DNA of 64,000 nucleotides from Slackia faecicanis (GTDB lineage Bacteria; Actinomycetota; Coriobacteriia; Coriobacteriales; Eggerthellaceae). Where the stretch lies: the NCBI RefSeq assembly GCF_003725295.1, contig NZ_QICB01000002.1:248001-312000 (forward strand), in the 5' to 3' direction. Positions within the stretch are counted from its first letter, which is position 1. The number at the start of each line of letters is the position of its first letter. This document shows positions 43,199-52,473 of the stretch, one piece after another. The notes below the pieces were generated by a model. It saw nothing but the letters and a program-made list of their open reading frames with translations. It searched no databases and had not been told where the DNA came from. The position numbers and the translations under genes are program-made.

Positions 43199-44263
43199 TT
43201 ACACGTTGAACTTGAAGTGCATGACGTCGCCGTCCTGCACCACGTATTCCTTGCCTTCCTGGCGCAGCTTGCCGGCTTCGCGGCAGCCCTTCTCGCCGCC
43301 CAGGGCGATGTAGTCTTCGAAGCTGGCGGTTTCGGCCTTGATGAAGCCGCGCTCGAAATCGGAATGAATAACGCCCGCGGCCTGCGGAGCCTTTGCGCCC
43401 ACAGGAATGGTCCAGGCGCGGGTCTCGATTTCGCCGCTGGTGAAGTAGCTCTGCAGGCCCAGCAGCTTGTAGGCCTCGCGGATCAGGCGAGCAAGACCGC
43501 TTTCGGACAGACCGAGCTCTTCCATGAACATCTTGGCGTCTTCGGGGTCGAGCTCGGACAGGTCGGCCTCGGTCTTCGCGCAGATGGGCACGGGAATCTG
43601 GCCGTCGATTTCAGGAAGCTCGGCACCCAGCTGGTCTTCGTCGACGTTGGCGATGTAGAGCATGGGCTTGCAGGTAAGCAGGCACAGGTCTTTGATGGCG
43701 GCCATCTCGTCGTCGTTCAGGCCCAGCGTCAACGCGCGATGGCCCTCGTTGAGGCCCTCGAGCACCTTCTTGGCCGTCTCGAACTTGAACACGGCGGTCT
43801 TATCGCGCTTGGATTCCTTCTCAAGGCGCGGCAGAGCCTTTTCGAGCGTGGCGATGTCGGCCAAGACCAGCTCGGTCTTGATGGTTTCCACGTCGGACTG
43901 AGGGTCGACCTTTTTCGACACGTGTTCGACGTTGGGATCGCTGAAGAAGCGCACGACCTCGCAGATGGCATCGGTCTCGCGGATGTTGGCCAAGAACTTG
44001 TTGCCGAGACCTTCGCCCTGGCTGGCGCCCGCCACCAGGCCTGCGATGTCGACGAACTCGACCGTAGCAGGAACGATCTTCGTCGGATGGTCCAGCGTGG
44101 CAAGCGCCTCGAGACGCTCGTCGGGAACGGGAACCAGGCCCACGTTAGGCTCGATCGTGGCGAACGGATAGTTGGCAGCGAAACCGCTCTTCTTCGTAAG
44201 CGCGGTGAACAACGAGGACTTGCCGACGTTGGGCAGGCCCACGATACCGATAGAAAGCGACAT
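43199..44263 (-). CDS. ychF: Redox-regulated ATPase YchF (OBG-like)
   Basis: A 354-residue P-loop protein of the OBG family that prefers ATP to GTP and associates with ribosomes. Walker A is GLPNVGKSS at residues 8-16; DIAGLVAGASQGEGLGNKFLANIRE follows near 70. The altered G4 motif is in the usual place (LYIANVDED, instead of NKxD). The C-terminal TGS domain (about 270-354) ends YVVQDGDVMHFKFNV. Length and N-terminus match the family. GGAGATACGCC precedes ATG 44263. It is monocistronic. Confidence 0.96.
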   Translation of the reverse strand: MSLSIGIVGLPNVGKSSLFTALTKKSGFAANYPFATIEPNVGLVPVPDERLEALATLDHPTKIVPATVEFVDIAGLVAGASQGEGLGNKFLANIRETDAICEVVRFFSDPNVEHVSKKVDPQSDVETIKTELVLADIATLEKALPRLEKESKRDKTAVFKFETAKKVLEGLNEGHRALTLGLNDDEMAAIKDLCLLTCKPMLYIANVDEDQLGAELPEIDGQIPVPICAKTEADLSELDPEDAKMFMEELGLSESGLARLIREAYKLLGLQSYFTSGEIETRAWTIPVGAKAPQAAGVIHSDFERGFIKAETASFEDYIALGGEKGCREAGKLRQEGKEYVVQDGDVMHFKFNV

Positions 44264-44366
44264 GGCGTATCTCCTTGAAGCCGTGAAAGCGACGAATAAA
44301 CGTACCGTCCATCATACCAAACCATGCAAGCACGCATGAAAAGACCCGAACCCGACCAAGCAAACC

Positions 44367-44395
44367 AAAAAAGAACCCGCGCCAAAAGCGCGGGT
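44367..44395 (-). terminator. Terminator of the NSS transporter gene
   Basis: ACCCGCGC pairs with GCGCGGGT around a five-base loop; the minus strand continues TCTTTTTT. Confidence 0.85.
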
Positions 44396-44410
44396 CCCAA
44401 AACAAAAACG

Positions 44411-44607
44411 AGCGGGGTCGTGGTTCGGGCGCTCGCGTTTCTCCGGCTTCGCCTTTCCAAAACCATCCAAACGCCCGAGCGAGCGGGGTCGCGATCCGAA
44501 TCGCTCGCTTCCTCACACTTCCCCGTTCATAGGCCGTCAAGCGGAGCTCGACGCATAGCGAGCGAAGCGAGCGATAGGAGAGCGAGCGACTTCGGATGCG
44601 ACCCCGC
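44411..44607. repeat. GAGC-rich repeats and a long imperfect inverted repeat
   Basis: GAGCGGGGTCG occurs at 44411-44421 and again at 44481-44491. In addition 44483-44509 and 44581-44607 are imperfect inverted repeats of 27 bases that could form a large hairpin whose loop is rich in GCGAGCGAAGCGAGCG-type runs. This lies in the 349-base gap right after the NSS transporter stop. No protein is credible here. Confidence 0.8.
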
Positions 44608-44612
44608 GAGCG

Positions 44613-45995
44613 CTACATGGAGAACAACCCCAGCGTCTGCGCCACGTAAGCGACCAGGATGACCACCAGCACGACGGGAGCGACGTATTTGACCATCACG
44701 GTCCACACGCCCGCCAGCTTGAACTTGGCGGATTCGCGGACCTCGTCGATGACGACCTTCGGGCCGATGATCCAACCGACGAAGATGCAGGTCAGCAGTG
44801 CGGCGATCGGCATCAGGACGGAGTTGGACACGAAGTCGAGGAAGTCGAGGATCGAGGAGCCCTCGCCCAGGGGCTGGATGAACGACAGCGAGCTGTAGCC
44901 CATGTTGACGATGATGCCCATGACCGTGGTGAAGGCGATCACGATGACCAGCGCGCGGCGACGAGAGCACTTCGTGCCGTCGGAGATGATCGAAGTGCAA
45001 GTCTCGACAAGCGAGATGGAACTCGTCAGCGCCGCGAACAGGACCAGGATGAAGAACACGAAGCCCAGCGCGGAAGCCATGCCGCCCATGTTCTGGAACA
45101 CCTGAGGCAGGATGATGAACATCAGGGACGGACCGGAGTTCTCGGCCACGGCCTCGCCGGAACCGAGAGCGGCGAAGGTGGCGGGGATGATCATGAGGCC
45201 CGCGAGCAGCGAGACGCCGAACGTGGTGCCCGCGATTTGCGTGACGCTGGAGGTGAGCTTGGTGGACTTCTTCAGATAGGAGCCGTAGGTCACCATGATG
45301 CCCATGGCGAGCGACAGCGTGAAGAACGTCTGGCCGAGCGCTGCGATGATCAGCTCAGGCGAAATGGCGCTCAGGTCGGGCAGCAGGTAGAAGGCCAGGC
45401 CGTCCATGGCGCCGGGCAGCGTGAGCGCGTAGATCGCGACGCCTGCGGCCATGACGATCAACAGCGGCATCATGACGAGATTCGCCTTTTCGATGCCCTT
45501 GTTGACGCCCAGGGCGACGACCAGATAGGTCAGAGCCATGAACACCAGCATGAACGCCATGCTCTCGGAACCGCTGGAGATGAAGTTCGTGAAGAACCCG
45601 CCGCCGTCAGCAAGCGCCGCAGGCCCCTCGACCGCATAGCCGACCAGGTACTTGGTGACCCAGCCGCCGATGACGCAGTAATACGGCACGATAATGAACG
45701 GAACCGCCGACATAAGCACGCCGATGAACATGTACTTCTTGCCGAACGCCTTGAAAGCGCCGATCGAGCTCTGCCCCGTCTTGCGTCCGAGCGCCGTCTC
45801 GAGCAGCAGCAGCGCCAGGCCGATGGTGAATACGAACACGAGGTACACGAACAAGAACGTGCCTCCGCCGTATTTCGCCGCCAGATACGGGAAGCGCCAC
45901 ATGCTGCCCAGGCCGACCGCGGAAGCGGCGGCTGCCAGCACGAACGCCAGCTTGCCCGACCAAGATGCACGTGCGGGAGTAGCCGAATCTGCCAT
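44613..45995 (-). CDS. Neurotransmitter:sodium symporter (NSS) family transporter
   Basis: A 460-residue LeuT-fold transporter with about eleven to twelve membrane helices. The NSS signature is near the N-terminus: GSMWRFPYLAAKYGGGTFLFVY (about 32-55), an unwound TM1 that holds Na+ and the substrate. Bacterial relatives carry amino acids, often aromatic or branched, with Na+; the substrate is not evident. Family-typical SGSES and FFTLSLAMGIMVTYGSY segments are present. AAAGGACGG precedes ATG 45995. A strong terminator lies 220 bases downstream, after an unusual repeat region. Confidence 0.93.
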   Translation of the reverse strand: MADSATPARASWSGKLAFVLAAAASAVGLGSMWRFPYLAAKYGGGTFLFVYLVFVFTIGLALLLLETALGRKTGQSSIGAFKAFGKKYMFIGVLMSAVPFIIVPYYCVIGGWVTKYLVGYAVEGPAALADGGGFFTNFISSGSESMAFMLVFMALTYLVVALGVNKGIEKANLVMMPLLIVMAAGVAIYALTLPGAMDGLAFYLLPDLSAISPELIIAALGQTFFTLSLAMGIMVTYGSYLKKSTKLTSSVTQIAGTTFGVSLLAGLMIIPATFAALGSGEAVAENSGPSLMFIILPQVFQNMGGMASALGFVFFILVLFAALTSSISLVETCTSIISDGTKCSRRRALVIVIAFTTVMGIIVNMGYSSLSFIQPLGEGSSILDFLDFVSNSVLMPIAALLTCIFVGWIIGPKVVIDEVRESAKFKLAGVWTVMVKYVAPVVLVVILVAYVAQTLGLFSM

Positions 45996-46222
45996 GGTCC
46001 GTCCTTTCCATCCAGGCGGGCATACGCCCGCGAACCGAGCGAAACCGGACCGATATGAAAATGGCTCGCACATTCTTGCAGCTGGATGTGCGAACCTTTT
46101 AATCAACAAAACGATCCGTTTCGCGAATATGGCACTTTATTGTAGCGTAGTGCCCCAGTTCCCGACGGAAGAATTCGCTCCGAGCGACGAATGGCAACAT
46201 ATTGGAAACGTTCAAGCATCGA

Positions 46223-46243
46223 AACGGCTCCGAACGAGCCGTT
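46223..46243 (-). terminator. Probable terminator of truA
   Basis: AACGGCTC pairs with GAGCCGTT around five bases, 27 bases beyond the truA stop; a weak T-rich tract follows on the minus strand. Confidence 0.55.
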
Positions 46244-46269
46244 CGCCGCGCGAGGCGACCGCACGTCGT

Positions 46270-47148
46270 TTAGCCGACGCCGCCCTCGCAGCGCTCTTCG
46301 TAGCCGACGCGCCAAAACGTCAGGCCCGCGGCAGGCGCGTTCTGCCCCGCCGCCGAGCGATCGCGAGCGGCGAGCACGTCGTCGACCCAGGCCGCATCAC
46401 GCTTGCCGCGGCCCACCTCGACGAGCGTGCCCACCATCGTGCGCACCATGGAATGCAGAAACGCATTGCCCACCACGCGCACGGTGATCACAGGCGTGCC
46501 TGCAAGCATTTCGGGATAGACGTCGCACGCCATGACGTTGCGGCAGGTGGAGCGGCCATCGGCTTCGATCATGTGGGCCGACGCAGCCATGCAGAAGCTC
46601 TTGAAATCGTGCTCGCCCACCAGGCGCGCGGCGGCGCGCTGCATGGCGTCGACGTCGAGGTCGACGCCGCCGAGATGCCACACGAGCGGCATGACCAGCA
46701 CGGGGCGGGCGCTCTGCGTGCAAATATGGTAGTGGTATTCGCGCCAACGCGCGTCGAAGCGGGCATTGAAGCCGAAGGGGCGCTCTTCCACCGCAGAAAT
46801 GGAAATGCCGTCGTCGACCAGCGCGTTCATCGAGCGCTGCAGCGAGCGCGGCGTCTTGGCGCGCATCTCCTCGTCGGTCAGATCGAAGCTGACCACCTGG
46901 CCGAGCGCATGAACGCCCGCATCGGTGCGGCCCGCGCAGACCGTCTTGACCTCGCGACGGTACAGAAGCGAAAGCGCCTGCTCGAGTTCGCCCTGGACGG
47001 TTTTCACATGGCTTTCGGCCTGACGCGCGAACCCGGCGAACGGGGCGCCGTTGTAGCCCAGCGTCAAAGACATCGTGCGGCAAAATCCTACGGGCTCCTG
47101 CCCTTCGTTGGTCGCGCCGGTCGAAGGCGCCTGTCCTTTCGTCATCAT
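46270..47148 (-). CDS. truA: tRNA pseudouridine synthase A
   Basis: A 292-residue enzyme that makes pseudouridine at positions 38-40 of the tRNA anticodon arm. The catalytic Asp lies in CAGRTDAGVHALGQVVSF (about 68-85); the family start SLTLGYNGAPFAGFARQ and the segment NAFLHSMVRTMVGTLVEVGRG are clear. An N-terminal tail of about 25 residues precedes the conserved start. ATG 47148 and the adjacent ATG 47145 share a GAGG site; 47145 has the better spacing. A gap with a dnaE terminator separates it from dnaE. Confidence 0.95.
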   Translation of the reverse strand: MMTKGQAPSTGATNEGQEPVGFCRTMSLTLGYNGAPFAGFARQAESHVKTVQGELEQALSLLYRREVKTVCAGRTDAGVHALGQVVSFDLTDEEMRAKTPRSLQRSMNALVDDGISISAVEERPFGFNARFDARWREYHYHICTQSARPVLVMPLVWHLGGVDLDVDAMQRAAARLVGEHDFKSFCMAASAHMIEADGRSTCRNVMACDVYPEMLAGTPVITVRVVGNAFLHSMVRTMVGTLVEVGRGKRDAAWVDDVLAARDRSAAGQNAPAAGLTFWRVGYEERCEGGVG

Positions 47149-47201
47149 ATCCTCACGTATAACAAGACGCGCGCAAGCCGGCGGCGTCGGATTACGAAAA
47201 C

Positions 47202-47230
47202 GGGGCGGCCGCGCCCGACGCGGCCGCCCC
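47202..47230 (-). terminator. Terminator of dnaE
   Basis: A 12-bp perfect GC-only stem (47202-47213 with 47219-47230) follows the dnaE stop by about 27 bases; the minus strand continues GTTTTCG. Confidence 0.7.
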
Positions 47231-47256
47231 GCAGCATACAGCGCGAAGCCTCGCTT

Positions 47257-50200
47257 CTAGCCGGCCTTCCATACCGGACGGCCGAACAGGTCCAAAATCT
47301 CCGAGAACAGCAGGTTGTTCGTCACATCCACCGTCATCGGAAGCTCGGCATGGAACTTGCGCCCGTCGGCCTGCTGGATCCTGAGCACCACGGCATCGCG
47401 GCCCGGGTGGCTCTTCAAGATCTTCTGCAGCTGCGCCGACGTGACCGCGTCGAAATCGGACGCGTTCAGCTTGATTTCGAGATGGCTCGGGCCTGCATGC
47501 GCCTCATCCAGCTCGAGGCGCTCCACCTCGAACGCCATGATCTGGTCGCCGCGGTCGGAATGCTCGAACTTACCCCTCACCTTCACGATGGCGTCTTCCT
47601 GCAGCGCGTCCTGGAAGTCGTCGTACTTGAAGCACACGCCTTCGACATGGCCCGTGGTGTCCTCGAGCACGAAGTTGGCCATCTTCTTGCCCTTCTTCGT
47701 CAGCTTCACGCCGACGCTCGTAATCAGGCCGGCGAACACGCCGCTGTTGATGTCGCCCTTGTGTTCGGCAAGATCGCCCAGGTGGTATTTGGTTATGCGC
47801 CGCAGCGCGCCTTCGAACGGTCGCAGCGGATGGTCCGAAACGTAGATCTTCAAGATCTCTTTCTCGTAGGCGAGCAGCGTGCGCTTATCCCACTCCACGC
47901 CGTCGGCGGGCGGAACGTCTTCTTTGAAGCCGCTGTCCTCGACGCCGGCGAACATGTCGAACATGCTCACCTGGCCCGCATCGCGGTCACGCTGGCGCTT
48001 CGAGGCGCTTTCCAGGATGGGCGTCTCTTCGATGAAGTACATGAGCTGCTTGCGCGTGTAGCCCGTGCTGTCGAAGGCGCCGGCCTTGATCAGCGCTTCG
48101 AGCGTCTTGCGGTTGTAGCACTTCGTGTCCAGGCGGTTCACGAAGTCGTGCAGGCTCGTGTACGGGCCGTTGGCATTGCGCTCGGCGATGATGGCCTCGG
48201 CCACCGCGCCGCCGACGCCGCGCACGCCCGCCAGGCCGAAGCGGATGCCTTCGTCGAGCGGCGTGAACTCGAGGTTCGACGAGTTGATATCGGGCGGCAA
48301 GACGGGAATGTTGCTATGCGTGCAGCTGGCGATGTATTTGATCAATTTATCGGCGTTGCCCATGTAGCTGGACAGGACGGCCGCCATGTATTCGTGCGGA
48401 TAGTACGCCTTCAGGTATGCCGTGCGCATAACCAGGATGGCGTATGCCGCCGAATGCGACTTGTTGAACGCGTACTTCGCGAACTTCTCAGCGTCTTCCC
48501 AGATCTTCTCGGCGATTTCGAGCGAATAGCCGTTTTCGACGGCGCCGTTGCACCAGTCGTCCTTCAGCTTCATCATGACGTCGAGCTTCTTTTTGCCCAT
48601 GGCCTTGCGAAGCTTGTCCGCCTTGCCTGCCGAAAAACCGCTCATCACCATGGAGATCTGCATGATCTGCTCCTGGTAGACCATGGTGCCGTAGGTTTCT
48701 TCGAGCAGCGGGCGAAGGCGGTCGTCGTAGTAGTGCACGGGCGTCTTGCCGCTTGCCACCTTGATGTAGTCTTCCACCATGCCGGACTCCAACGGGCCCG
48801 GACGGTTCAGCGCGATCGAGGCCACGACGTCGGAGAAACGCTTGGGTGGCAGGCGTGCGAACAGGCCCACGTAGAGCGCGCCTTCGACCTGGAACAATCC
48901 GTCCATGTTGCCCGACTGCATGAGCTCGAACGCCTTGTCGTCCTCGGTGGGAATCTCCTCGGGAACGATCTCGATGCCGAAACGTTCCTTGATGTTGCGA
49001 CACGCGCGCGAAAGCACGCCCAGCGTGCGCAGGCCGAGGAAGTCCATCTTGAGCAGGCCCAGGTCGGGCGTGTAATGGCCGTCGTATTGCGTGATGATGC
49101 CGCCGCCCTTGGTGTCGCGCTTCATGGGCACGTGATCGGACATCGGGTCGCGGCAGATGATCGTGGCGCATGCATGCACGCCCTCGCCGCGCACGTTGCC
49201 CTCGATCGAGCGCGCCGCGTCGATGACCTCGCGCGATTCGGGCTCGGTATCGTAGGCTTTCTTGAAATCGGGGTTGGTAGCCAGCGCCTTGTCAATCGTA
49301 ATGCCCAGCTCATCGCCGACCATCTTGCACAGACGGTCGCCAACGCCGTAGGGATGTCCCAGAACGCGCGCCGCGTCGCGAATAGCGTTTTTCGCCTGCA
49401 GCTTACCGAACGTAATGACGCCGGAAACGTGGTCTTCGCCATAGACGTCTTTGATGTGCTCGATGACTTCTTGGCGTCGCTCGTCCTCGAAGTCGACGTC
49501 GATATCGGGCATCTCCACACGCTCGGGCGACAGGAATCGCTCGAACAGCAGGCCGTTGGACAACGGGTCGAGGTCGGTGATGCCCATCGCGTATGCCACG
49601 ATGGCGCCTGCGGCCGAACCGCGGCCGGGTCCTACGCCGATGCCCTGCATACGGGCCCATTCGATATATTCCTGCACGATGAGGAAGTATGCGGGGAAGC
49701 CCTGCTGGATGATGATGCCCATCTCGTAGTCGGCGCGCTCCTGCACTTCGTCGGGAACGGGATCGCCATAGCGCTTGACCAGGCCTTCCTGGACGCGCTT
49801 ACGGAACCAGCTTTCCTCCGTCTCGCCCTCGGGCAAGGGGAAGCGCGGCAGGATCGAGTCGCGCTCCAGCTCGACGTTGCACTTCGCGGCCAGCTCCACC
49901 GTGTTGTCGCACGCCTCGGGGAAGTCGCGCAGCGCGGCGCGCATCTCTTCCTCGGTCTTCATATAGAACTGGTCGTTGGCGAAACGCATGCGGTTCTCGT
50001 CGTCCATGTTAGAACCGGTGCCGATGCACAGCATGATGTCCTGCGCGCGGGCGTCTTCCTGCGTCAGGTAATGAAAATCGTTGGTGGCGATGGTCTTGAG
50101 ACCCAGCTCGTTGGCGATCTTGGTCAGCTCGACGTTCATGTCGCGCTGCGTCATGCCGCCGTTGGTGGTGATGCCCTGGTCCTGCAGCTCGATATAGAAG

Positions 50201-50718
50201 TCGCCGGGCTCGAAAAGCTCCGCGAACCTACGGGCCCACGTGCGGGCGCCATCGAAATCACGCGCGTCGATGCAGCGCGGAATGATGCCGGCGATACAGG
50301 CCGACGAGGCGATGAGGCCCTCGGAATAGCGCTGCAGCATGTCGAAGGTGGTGCGCGGCTTGTAATAGAAGTTGTCCACATGCGACTCGGACACCAGGCG
50401 CACCAGATTGTGATAGCCCACGTTGTTCTTGGCAAGAAGCACCATGTGATACAGACGCGACTTAGTCTTCGTTCCGACCTCGGGGTCTTCGGTGAAATAG
50501 ATCTCGCAGCCATAGATCGGCTTGACGCGCGTGCCGGTTTCCTTCTCGACCGCGTCGCACGCGTCGCACAGCTCGGGCACGCCGCACATGACGCCGTGGT
50601 CGGTGATCGCCACGGCGGGCATGCCCAGGTCGGCGGCACGGCGCACCATGTTCTTGATCTTGGTGGCGCCGTCGAGCATGGAATACTCGGTGTGGTTGTG
50701 AAGATGAACGAATGCCAT
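47257..50718 (-). CDS. dnaE: DNA polymerase III alpha subunit
   Basis: A 1153-residue replicative polymerase of the DnaE1 type. The PHP domain is at the N-terminus (HLHNHTEYSMLDG, AITDHGVM). The palm carries the catalytic acidic residues in PDIDVDFEDERR (about 403-414), with GPGRGSAAGA before it. Fingers and the beta-binding and OB regions follow; the OB fold is at about 970-1060 (VFAGLITSVGVKLTKKGKKMANFVLED). No intein or frameshift is seen. The RBS is GGAGC at rather long spacing. It is transcribed alone. The very long plus-strand frame over this gene is a GC-bias shadow. Confidence 0.97.
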   Translation of the reverse strand: MAFVHLHNHTEYSMLDGATKIKNMVRRAADLGMPAVAITDHGVMCGVPELCDACDAVEKETGTRVKPIYGCEIYFTEDPEVGTKTKSRLYHMVLLAKNNVGYHNLVRLVSESHVDNFYYKPRTTFDMLQRYSEGLIASSACIAGIIPRCIDARDFDGARTWARRFAELFEPGDFYIELQDQGITTNGGMTQRDMNVELTKIANELGLKTIATNDFHYLTQEDARAQDIMLCIGTGSNMDDENRMRFANDQFYMKTEEEMRAALRDFPEACDNTVELAAKCNVELERDSILPRFPLPEGETEESWFRKRVQEGLVKRYGDPVPDEVQERADYEMGIIIQQGFPAYFLIVQEYIEWARMQGIGVGPGRGSAAGAIVAYAMGITDLDPLSNGLLFERFLSPERVEMPDIDVDFEDERRQEVIEHIKDVYGEDHVSGVITFGKLQAKNAIRDAARVLGHPYGVGDRLCKMVGDELGITIDKALATNPDFKKAYDTEPESREVIDAARSIEGNVRGEGVHACATIICRDPMSDHVPMKRDTKGGGIITQYDGHYTPDLGLLKMDFLGLRTLGVLSRACRNIKERFGIEIVPEEIPTEDDKAFELMQSGNMDGLFQVEGALYVGLFARLPPKRFSDVVASIALNRPGPLESGMVEDYIKVASGKTPVHYYDDRLRPLLEETYGTMVYQEQIMQISMVMSGFSAGKADKLRKAMGKKKLDVMMKLKDDWCNGAVENGYSLEIAEKIWEDAEKFAKYAFNKSHSAAYAILVMRTAYLKAYYPHEYMAAVLSSYMGNADKLIKYIASCTHSNIPVLPPDINSSNLEFTPLDEGIRFGLAGVRGVGGAVAEAIIAERNANGPYTSLHDFVNRLDTKCYNRKTLEALIKAGAFDSTGYTRKQLMYFIEETPILESASKRQRDRDAGQVSMFDMFAGVEDSGFKEDVPPADGVEWDKRTLLAYEKEILKIYVSDHPLRPFEGALRRITKYHLGDLAEHKGDINSGVFAGLITSVGVKLTKKGKKMANFVLEDTTGHVEGVCFKYDDFQDALQEDAIVKVRGKFEHSDRGDQIMAFEVERLELDEAHAGPSHLEIKLNASDFDAVTSAQLQKILKSHPGRDAVVLRIQQADGRKFHAELPMTVDVTNNLLFSEILDLFGRPVWKAG

Positions 50719-51007
50719 AGCGTGCTTGCTCCTTGATGCTCATGCTATCCGTGATACGGCAGATGCGCGAGCGAAGCGGGCCGGGCACGCCGTTGAATGC
50801 AGCCGGCGAGCCGCCTCTTGTCGCGCACTTTCGAATCGATTCCGACCCATCATACCAGCCGTCCGCGAAACGAAGAGCGAACAGGCTATGGAGTTTTCAG
50901 CACAACTTTTTTCGACAAAATACCCCGCAATCGCGCCGCTTCGCAGGCTCGAGAATCCATCCGCCCCGTTCTCCCTCGACGCACAAAACGCCGACAGGGC
51001 CGTTCGC

Positions 51008-51029
51008 ACCCGTTAACGGGTGTATCATG
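51008..51029 (+). promoter_or_regulatory. 16-bp perfect palindrome with an adjacent -10 element
   Basis: CACCCGTTAACGGGTG (51008-51023) is a perfect palindrome that abuts TATCAT (51024-51029), about 55 bases before the PPOX gene. It lies where a repressor would block the polymerase. The remaining 364-base gap from 50719 shows no gene. Confidence 0.55.
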
Positions 51030-51082
51030 GCATCCTGACCGAATCGGCGGTCCCCCAGTTCCTCCACGAAACGGAGAAAACC

Positions 51083-51586
51083 ATGCATCGCTACGATATG
51101 CGCAGGTCATCACGACGAATGGACGATTCCGCCATATGCGACATCTTGGCACGAGGCGGATACTGCACCCTCGCCTGCATCGATGCGGACGGCCTCCCCT
51201 ACGGCGTTCCTCTTTCTTATATCTACATGAAAGACAGTGGGAAGGAATGGGAGGGCCTAGGCGCTATCTGCTTCCATACCACGAATGAATCGGGCCGCAA
51301 GCTCGACGCCTTCGCGACGGGCCGACGCGCATGCGCCACGATCGTCGAAGATGCTACAGCGCGTTTTCAAGACGGGTCGTTTACCGCAGGCTTTTCGTCG
51401 GTCATGGCATTCGGACGCATCAGACGCATCGAAGACCCCGTGGCCGCCCGCAAAGTGCTCGTAGGACTATGCATGAAATACCTGCCCGAATACAAATACG
51501 GCATCGGAACTGCGCTCGAAACCGATTTCGACGCGACCGCTGTCTGGGAGCTCGACATCGAAGAGCTGTCAGGCAAGAAAAACTAA
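51083..51586 (+). CDS. Pyridoxamine 5'-phosphate oxidase-family flavin-binding protein (NimA-like)
   Basis: A 167-residue split-barrel protein. The N-terminus (MHRYDMRRSSRRMDDSAICDILARGGYCTLAC...) and GLPYGVPLSYIYM fit the Pyridox_ox_2 group that includes nitroimidazole-resistance NimA proteins. A His in the FHTTNESGRKLDAF segment (about 72) is at the place used for cofactor or nitroimidazole contact in Nim proteins. The real substrate is unknown. GGAGAAAACC precedes ATG 51083; the upstream in-frame ATG lacks a site. The gene is followed after 80 bases by the B3/4 protein gene. Confidence 0.85.
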   Translation: MHRYDMRRSSRRMDDSAICDILARGGYCTLACIDADGLPYGVPLSYIYMKDSGKEWEGLGAICFHTTNESGRKLDAFATGRRACATIVEDATARFQDGSFTAGFSSVMAFGRIRRIEDPVAARKVLVGLCMKYLPEYKYGIGTALETDFDATAVWELDIEELSGKKN

Positions 51587-51666
51587 CCGTAGGCAAATCT
51601 TGTTCTATCGCATTAGAATGCAAAACAATATAGGTAAAAGCATGCTTGCGATATGAAAAGGTTTTT

Positions 51667-52392
51667 ATGCAGAAATTCATCGCCGAAGAAAGTTTTTGGA
51701 ACCTCTTCCCCGACGCCGCCATCGGCGTTGTCGTGGCACGGGGCATGAAAAGCGCAGCCGACGTCTCGCCCGAAACGGCAACGATGCTCTCCCAGCTGCT
51801 CGTTGCAGCGAACGGCATGGCCGAAACCCATCTAACGAGCGAGGTCATCTCCGAAAACGACGTCGTCAGGGTATGGAGAGACGCCTATCGTTCGTTCAAG
51901 ACGAAAAAAGGAGCGCGCTGTTCCATCGAAAACCTGCTTAAGCGCGTCCTCAAAGGAAACCCTGTACGCTCCATCAATCCGTCGGTCGACATTTACAACG
52001 CCATCTCGCTCAAGTACGCCCTCCCCGTTGGGGGCGAGGATATAGACGCCCTTGCCGGAGACGTGCGTCTTGGCCTCACCGAAGGCGGCGACCCTTTCCT
52101 TCCTCTCGGAGAAAACGATGAGGACCCGACCCTTCCTGGCGAGCTTTGCTACCTCGACGACGCCGGCGCCATTTGCCGCTGTTGGAATTGGCGCGATGGA
52201 CAACGCAGCGCCCTTTCCGACGATTCCAAAAACGCCCTCCTCGTCATCGAATGCGTCGATCCCGCACGCCTCGACGACCTGAAAGCCGCCCTCGACGACC
52301 TAGCGAGCCTCGTCGAATCCTGCCTTGACGCGACGATCGAACGCAAAGCCGTGATCACGCGAGAAAACCCCTCTCTGACGATCGCCGATTAG
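51667..52392 (+). CDS. B3/B4 (tRNA-binding/editing) domain protein
   Basis: A 241-residue stand-alone protein related to the B3/B4 domain of the PheT beta subunit. The pattern is clear: FKTKKGARCSIENLLKRV, then GNPVRSINPSVDIYNAISLKYALPVGGEDIDAL, LGLTEGGDPFLPLG and a late CWNWRDGQRSALSDDSKNALLVIE. Free-standing members are thought to hydrolyse mischarged tRNA or act on amino-acid substrates, but few are tested. ATG 51667 has AAAAGG upstream. An IR (GCATT-AG-AATGC, 51610-51621) and AT-rich sequence lie in the 80-base gap from the PPOX gene, so it may have its own promoter. Confidence 0.85.
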   Translation: MQKFIAEESFWNLFPDAAIGVVVARGMKSAADVSPETATMLSQLLVAANGMAETHLTSEVISENDVVRVWRDAYRSFKTKKGARCSIENLLKRVLKGNPVRSINPSVDIYNAISLKYALPVGGEDIDALAGDVRLGLTEGGDPFLPLGENDEDPTLPGELCYLDDAGAICRCWNWRDGQRSALSDDSKNALLVIECVDPARLDDLKAALDDLASLVESCLDATIERKAVITRENPSLTIAD

Positions 52393-52406
52393 CGACGCGA
52401 AAGAAC

Positions 52407-52457
52407 GAGAACCGCCCCGGCCCCTTCGTGAAGAAGGAATCGGGGCGGTTCTTTTTT
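52407..52457. terminator. Bidirectional terminator between the B3/4 gene and the luxR-type gene
   Basis: AGAACCGCCCCG pairs with CGGGGCGGTTCT across a 21-base loop; TTTTTT follows on the plus strand. The two genes are convergent. Confidence 0.85.
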
Positions 52458-52473
52458 CCAAAAGCAAATAGCG

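Noticed and set aside
45694-50736. A very long plus-strand open frame (about 1680 codons)
   Set aside because: It is antisense to NSS, truA and dnaE. Its composition (His, Arg, Val, Asp-rich) is the usual shadow of GC-rich coding sequence, and the minus-strand proteins are unmistakable.
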